This document shows, piece by piece, positions 60,938 to 64,000 of a DNA stretch of 64,000 nt. A program made the position numbers and the translations under genes. Location of the stretch: NCBI GenBank assembly GCA_963728535.1, contig CAVSKK010000001.1:2418001-2482000 (forward strand), given 5' to 3'. Origin of the DNA: VAXT01 sp963728535 (GTDB taxonomy: Bacteria > Actinomycetota > Thermoleophilia > Gaiellales > Gaiellaceae). Numbering within the stretch: position 1 is the stretch's first letter; the number at the start of each line of letters is the position of its first letter. The notes under the pieces are model-generated. The model ran no database searches and was not told the DNA's origin. It saw nothing but the letters and a program-made list of their open reading frames with translations.

Positions 60938-61360
60938 TCACCTCTGCTTGCCCTTCTGCTTGCCTGCGAGGTGCTCGTAGGCGACGCGGAACATCTCGGT
61001 CAACGCGTCAGCATCCTCGCGCTCGAGGTTCTTGTCGGCGCGTAGGTGCAGCTCGACCGCCTCGATCGGCGACGCGCCTGGATCATGGATAGCGCGGTTG
61101 CGCGCTCTTACGCCGGCATGCACACCGGGGTCGATCGGGATCCCAGCCCAGCGAGCGAGTTTGAGCAGGTTCTGCCTATCGGGCAGGTGCGCGCCGCCTT
61201 CGACGCGCGACAGCGTCGGGGCCGAGACGCCGGTCTCCGCGGCGGCTTGGCGGATGCTAAGCCCCTTGCTGCGGCGTTTTGCGCGGACGCGGTCGCCGAA
61301 CTCGACCGGGTCGATGATCGTGTCGGGCGGCTCGACTCCGTTGTCGGTGCGGTCAGCCAT
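60938..61360 (-). CDS. XRE family transcriptional repressor
   Basis: About 140 residues from ATG 61360. RVRAKRRSKGLSIRQAAAET with GVSAPTLSRVEGGAHLP is the Cro/C1 helix-turn-helix; the C-terminal half is helical (LREDK-type EDADALTEMFRVAYEHL). It is divergent from the ubiquitin-like operon with about 113 nt between starts, and its expected transcription start almost coincides with the ATG (leaderless). It likely represses both itself and that operon. Confidence 0.85.
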   Translation of the reverse strand: MADRTDNGVEPPDTIIDPVEFGDRVRAKRRSKGLSIRQAAAETGVSAPTLSRVEGGAHLPDRQNLLKLARWAGIPIDPGVHAGVRARNRAIHDPGASPIEAVELHLRADKNLEREDADALTEMFRVAYEHLAGKQKGKQR

Positions 61361-61369
61361 AACCATCAC

Positions 61370-61398
61370 ATTCTAGACCGACAGTTTCAGCCCTGCAA
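61370..61398 (-). promoter_or_regulatory. promoter of the XRE-peptidase pair
   Basis: On the minus strand TTGCAG (61393-61398) and TAGAAT (61370-61375) are separated by exactly 17 bases, a good -35/-10 pair. Transcription would start near 61362, only about two bases before ATG 61360, implying a leaderless message. Confidence 0.7.
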
Positions 61399-61427
61399 CG
61401 CCGCCTCACCACCGAGCTACCCTCTGC

Positions 61428-61467
61428 TAGTATTTCAGCGACGAAACGGCGTTTCATAGACTGGAGG
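61428..61467 (+). promoter_or_regulatory. promoter/operator region of the ubiquitin-like operon
   Basis: TAGTAT at 61428-61433 is a -10-like element without a good -35. Just downstream GAAAC (61443-61447) and GTTTC (61451-61455) form an inverted repeat around GGC, a likely repressor site; GGAGG at 61463-61467 is the ribosome site, 6 nt before ATG 61474. The minus strand carries a related GAAAC (61383-61387) near the XRE promoter. Confidence 0.5.
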
Positions 61468-61473
61468 CCCAAG

Positions 61474-61773
61474 ATGCAGGACGTGCAAGAAAAGGATAAG
61501 GACAAGAACGGCAAGCCGGCCAAGGACATCGAGATCATGGTGGCTACGACGGCGGACGACCTCGACGAGACGTTCAAGCGCAAGCAACCGCTGCGCAAGG
61601 TGTTCGAGAAGGCGCTCAAGCTGGTCGGCGGCCAAGATCAGCCGGATCAGTTCGCGCTCGAGTACAACCACGAGCCGCTCGACGTCGACCGCGAGATCGG
61701 TGACCTCGCCGACGAACTCGGCTGGGGCGACCGCGTTGAACTCGAACTCGTACCGAAGCCGGTCGTGGTCTAG
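61474..61773 (+). CDS. ubiquitin-like modifier protein
   Basis: A 99-residue protein. After a Lys-rich flexible start (residues 1-18) comes a ubiquitin-fold sequence: DIEIMVATTADDLDETFKRK, LRKVFEKALKLVGG and DREIGDLADELGWGDRVELE, with the FALEYNHEPLD strand. It ends PKPVVV, without the di-glycine of ubiquitin, SUMO or ISG15. Encoded directly before E2-, JAB- and E1-like genes, it is the presumed modifier of a bacterial conjugation system. Confidence 0.75.
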   Translation: MQDVQEKDKDKNGKPAKDIEIMVATTADDLDETFKRKQPLRKVFEKALKLVGGQDQPDQFALEYNHEPLDVDREIGDLADELGWGDRVELELVPKPVVV

Positions 61774-62208
61774 ATGGATTGGCGCGAGGCCGCGCTGGCT
61801 GAGGCGACCTCGCTCAAGCCCTACTACGTCGACAAGTACGGCTGGAACTCGGAGGTTATTGATGACGACGCGGAGGTGATCGACCTATTCGTCCACCTCC
61901 GCGGGCGACGCTTCCCAGATCGGGAGTTCTTGCTGCGCTTGCGCTACCAGTCCGACTGGCAGCAGGCGGGCCGCCGCGAGGCGTTCGTCGATCCGGAGAA
62001 TCGGGACATGGCCGGGCGGGAGTTCTGGCCGCCAGAAGGGGACGGCCTGAACCCGAACTACCCGTGGAACGGGGTCGTCACGCCCGTGATGTGCTTGCGT
62101 GGGGTCTGGGGTTTCCACTCGGTGCTGCACACGGAGCGGCCGATGGAGAAGGAGGACCCTGGCCTGCTGCACTTCCTCGTTGAACTGCAGAAGGTGATGG
62201 ACGGATGA
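61774..62208 (+). CDS. candidate E2-like conjugation protein
   Basis: A 144-residue protein starting at ATG 61774, immediately after the previous stop. Sequence identity to known E2s is not obvious, but size, the late single Cys107 in the GVVTPVMCLRG segment followed by VWGFHSVLH (His115), and position between the modifier and JAB/E1 genes fit bacterial E2-like proteins of these operons. If true, Cys107 would carry the modifier as a thioester. Could also be an RWD-type adaptor. Confidence 0.55.
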   Translation: MDWREAALAEATSLKPYYVDKYGWNSEVIDDDAEVIDLFVHLRGRRFPDREFLLRLRYQSDWQQAGRREAFVDPENRDMAGREFWPPEGDGLNPNYPWNGVVTPVMCLRGVWGFHSVLHTERPMEKEDPGLLHFLVELQKVMDG

Positions 62209-62816
62209 CAGCACGCTCGGTGCCATACCCAGCGCCTGGCTACTCGATCCGCATCGGCGAATTGATCTGGTCCGGCTCCATCGAGACGGTGTCGGCCTAC
62301 GCCTCGTTCGGCGCCGAGCGCGGGCGGCGCGGCTCAGAAGCGCTTGTCTACCTGGGCGGCATCGTCGCCGGCGAGGAGATCCTCGTTACCGGCCTCTACC
62401 GTCTGCACCACGAGCCGCAGGGCGACCGCGTCGCAGTCACGCCGGATGAGGCGCGCTGGCTGCTGAAAACGCTGCGCGCCCGCGATGAGAAGCTCGTCGC
62501 CCAGCTGCACTCTCACCGGGGCCGCGCCGGCCACTCTCACGGCGACGACGCCTGGGCGACCAGCTTCCACGAGGGCTTCCTTTCAATCGTCCTTCCGCAC
62601 TTTGGTGCGGGCGTATCGCTGCCGATCGACTGCGCCGTCCTCGAATATCGCGGCGGCGAGTTCGTAGAGCTCACGCGCGACGAGGTCGCCCGTCGCATCC
62701 GCATCGAGCCCGAGACCGTTGAGAGGGCTTCGCTGCCCGGCGCTGCACCCGGGAAGGAGAAGGCATGGGACGGATTCGCCCAGAAACTGAAGTCGATCGC
62801 ACTGAAGCTGCGCTAG
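62205..62816 (+). CDS. JAB/JAMM-type (Prok-JAB) deubiquitinase-like peptidase
   Basis: A 203-residue metalloprotease of the JAMM superfamily. Glu45 (RRGSEALVYLGG), His102 and His104 (QLHSHRGRAGHSHGDD) and Asp115 fit the zinc pattern E...HxHx10D. It would trim the modifier or remove it from targets. ATG overlaps the previous stop; its end overlaps the E1 gene by 52 nt. Confidence 0.82.
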   Translation: MTARSVPYPAPGYSIRIGELIWSGSIETVSAYASFGAERGRRGSEALVYLGGIVAGEEILVTGLYRLHHEPQGDRVAVTPDEARWLLKTLRARDEKLVAQLHSHRGRAGHSHGDDAWATSFHEGFLSIVLPHFGAGVSLPIDCAVLEYRGGEFVELTRDEVARRIRIEPETVERASLPGAAPGKEKAWDGFAQKLKSIALKLR

Positions 62817-64000
62817 CGCGCCTCGGCGCCACCCTGCCGCTCGATTATGGTGCGACGGCAATCGACATCGCGCCCGCGGTCGCCGACTCGCCGGTCGGCC
62901 AGCGGCTGCTGGTCGTGCTCGTCAATGAGCTCGCGCGTATGAAGGGCGTCGTCAGCTCGATCATCGTCACTGGCGCTGAAAACGTGCAAGTGCTGCCTGG
63001 CGTACCAATCGTAGGCCCCGAGCTTGAGGACGGACTGGCGGCACTAGTCGCGTCGCTGAACAAGCCTGGCGCCGACTACCCGGTCGAGATCTTGTTTTCG
63101 GCGGAGGCCGAGGCCGTCCATGTCGGTATCGGTAGCGGCTTTGGAGCCGACATCTCCGCCGGCGCAGACGGCTGGCGAGCGTTGCTCGGCCAGTATGCCG
63201 AGCAGGCGGTGTGGGAAGCACACGCTCCATACGGCGCGGCGCTGGCTGCGTCCTTCTCTGCGGTTGAGGTCTTCAAGTACCTACTCCTACGCAGCGGAGT
63301 CGAAGACCCCCAGCGGCACCTGGCCGGGAACCTGGCCTTCTCGTCCTTCAACTATCGCGTCGGCGACCAAGCAGCTGTCGGTCCCGACCTGCGTGAGCTT
63401 CACCTGCACGACCTCGCCGTTGCTGGCTGCGGTGCCGGCGGTTCAGCCGCGCTCTACGTCCTAGCCATGCAACCGGGAATCCACGGTGATATCGCCTTGA
63501 TCGAGCCGGGTCGACACAAGGTATCGAACATCAACCGGTACTTGATGACGTCGGCGAGCGATGTCCACGAAGAGAGGCACAAGCTCGGCTCAGCCGCCAA
63601 CCACGTGGCCCGCTTCGCCCCGAGGCTGCGGCCGACGCTTTACCCCGTGCCTTGGGAGATGCTCGACTCGCACCCGTGGCCGCTCGTGGTCGCGACCGTC
63701 GACACCGTCCCGGCACGGTGGGCGATCCAGCAGCGTGTAGCCGAAGGCGCCGAAATCCTCGACGCCGCCGTGGACGACCTCCTTTACAGTGTTCTTCGCG
63801 TCGCGCCTGGCGGCTGGTGCCTTGAGTGCAAGCACGCGTATGACTCCGAGTACGAGGTCAAGCAACGGGCTAGGCGCTGGGGACAAGGGCTCGAGGTTGT
63901 GCGCGCCTGGACGCAGAAAAACGTTTTGGTCACCGCTGACATGATCGCCCGCCTGGCCGAAGTGCAGAACCGTAACCCGGACGATTATGACGAGCTCGAG
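62765..64000 (+). CDS. E1-like (ThiF-fold) activating enzyme, C-terminus beyond window
   Basis: An open frame of 412 codons that runs off the window end. Residues about 215-320 are the ThiF/E1 domain: VAGCGAGGSAAL (GxGxxG nucleotide loop), SNINRYL (Arg finger region), RHKLGSAANH and VVATVDTVPARWAIQ (catalytic Asp). GGWCLECKHA has a CxxC (Cys352, Cys355) that may supply zinc binding or the thioester Cys. The first 210 residues are of unknown fold. It would adenylate the modifier. ATG 62765 overlaps the JAB gene by 52 nt; codons such as CTA and GTA are commoner here than elsewhere in the window. Confidence 0.8.
   Translation, partial: MGRIRPETEVDRTEAALARLGATLPLDYGATAIDIAPAVADSPVGQRLLVVLVNELARMKGVVSSIIVTGAENVQVLPGVPIVGPELEDGLAALVASLNKPGADYPVEILFSAEAEAVHVGIGSGFGADISAGADGWRALLGQYAEQAVWEAHAPYGAALAASFSAVEVFKYLLLRSGVEDPQRHLAGNLAFSSFNYRVGDQAAVGPDLRELHLHDLAVAGCGAGGSAALYVLAMQPGIHGDIALIEPGRHKVSNINRYLMTSASDVHEERHKLGSAANHVARFAPRLRPTLYPVPWEMLDSHPWPLVVATVDTVPARWAIQQRVAEGAEILDAAVDDLLYSVLRVAPGGWCLECKHAYDSEYEVKQRARRWGQGLEVVRAWTQKNVLVTADMIARLAEVQNRNPDDYDELE

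Noticed and set aside
1..64000. tRNA, rRNA, insertion sequence or integrase genes
   Set aside because: I looked through all gaps, none over about 210 bases, and saw no cloverleaf, rRNA segment or transposase domain.

Overview
The window is a very GC-rich bacterial chromosome segment. Genes are packed with 1 to 8 nt stop/start overlaps, GTG and TTG starts are common, and codons strongly favour G or C in the third position. Together with the gene families present (DUF2630, a small CxC-type protein, coproporphyrin-type ferrochelatase, many MarR/LacI/MFS genes), this suggests an actinomycetote, most likely of class Thermoleophilia (Gaiellales or Solirubrobacterales type). That placement is inference; no rRNA or tRNA gene was found.

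Bases 1-24,950 are a cell-surface polysaccharide locus. It holds at least ten glycosyltransferases, including a fused GT2-GT4 enzyme and a GT-C membrane enzyme, and two copies of a DPM1-like transferase plus DUF2304 membrane-protein module. It also carries GDP-D-rhamnose type sugar synthesis (gmd, rmd), five SAM methyltransferases and a CmcI-like protein. An ABC exporter (wzm, wzt) completes it, with hemE and hemH lying between the two exporter genes in one tightly coupled operon.

Bases 24,950-34,400 hold a PolX/PHP polymerase gene broken by about six frameshifts, then a minus-strand operon of a flippase-like membrane protein, MFS, aromatic amino acid decarboxylase, cyclic-nucleotide-binding protein, MFS with a fused cyclic-nucleotide domain, and an agmatinase-family enzyme. 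Bases 34,400-49,630 are a mixed housekeeping/accessory region: MarR-DHA2 exporter pair, SemiSWEET, a 13-repeat secreted propeller-like protein, several small enzymes, a secreted zincin, a phosphodiesterase and a beta-lactamase-fold hydrolase. Two copies of a 37-nt element with a perfect palindrome sit upstream of two of these genes.

Bases 48,600-58,050 are a beta-glucoside uptake locus: a GH1 beta-glucosidase and a five-gene Opp/cellobiose-type ABC importer, flanked by two LacI regulators and controlled by two palindromic LacI-type operators. The importer genes carry about 25 frameshifts, nearly all explained by one extra base, the same signature as in polX.

Bases 60,300-64,000 are an accessory island and the most striking part of the window. 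A divergent XRE repressor and ImmA/IrrE-type peptidase pair faces an operon encoding a ubiquitin-like protein, a candidate E2-like protein, a JAB/JAMM peptidase and an E1 (ThiF) enzyme that runs off the window end. This resembles the Bil-type bacterial ubiquitin-like conjugation systems, here apparently placed under a CapH/CapP-like stress-released repressor, and the ubiquitin-like protein lacks a terminal di-glycine.
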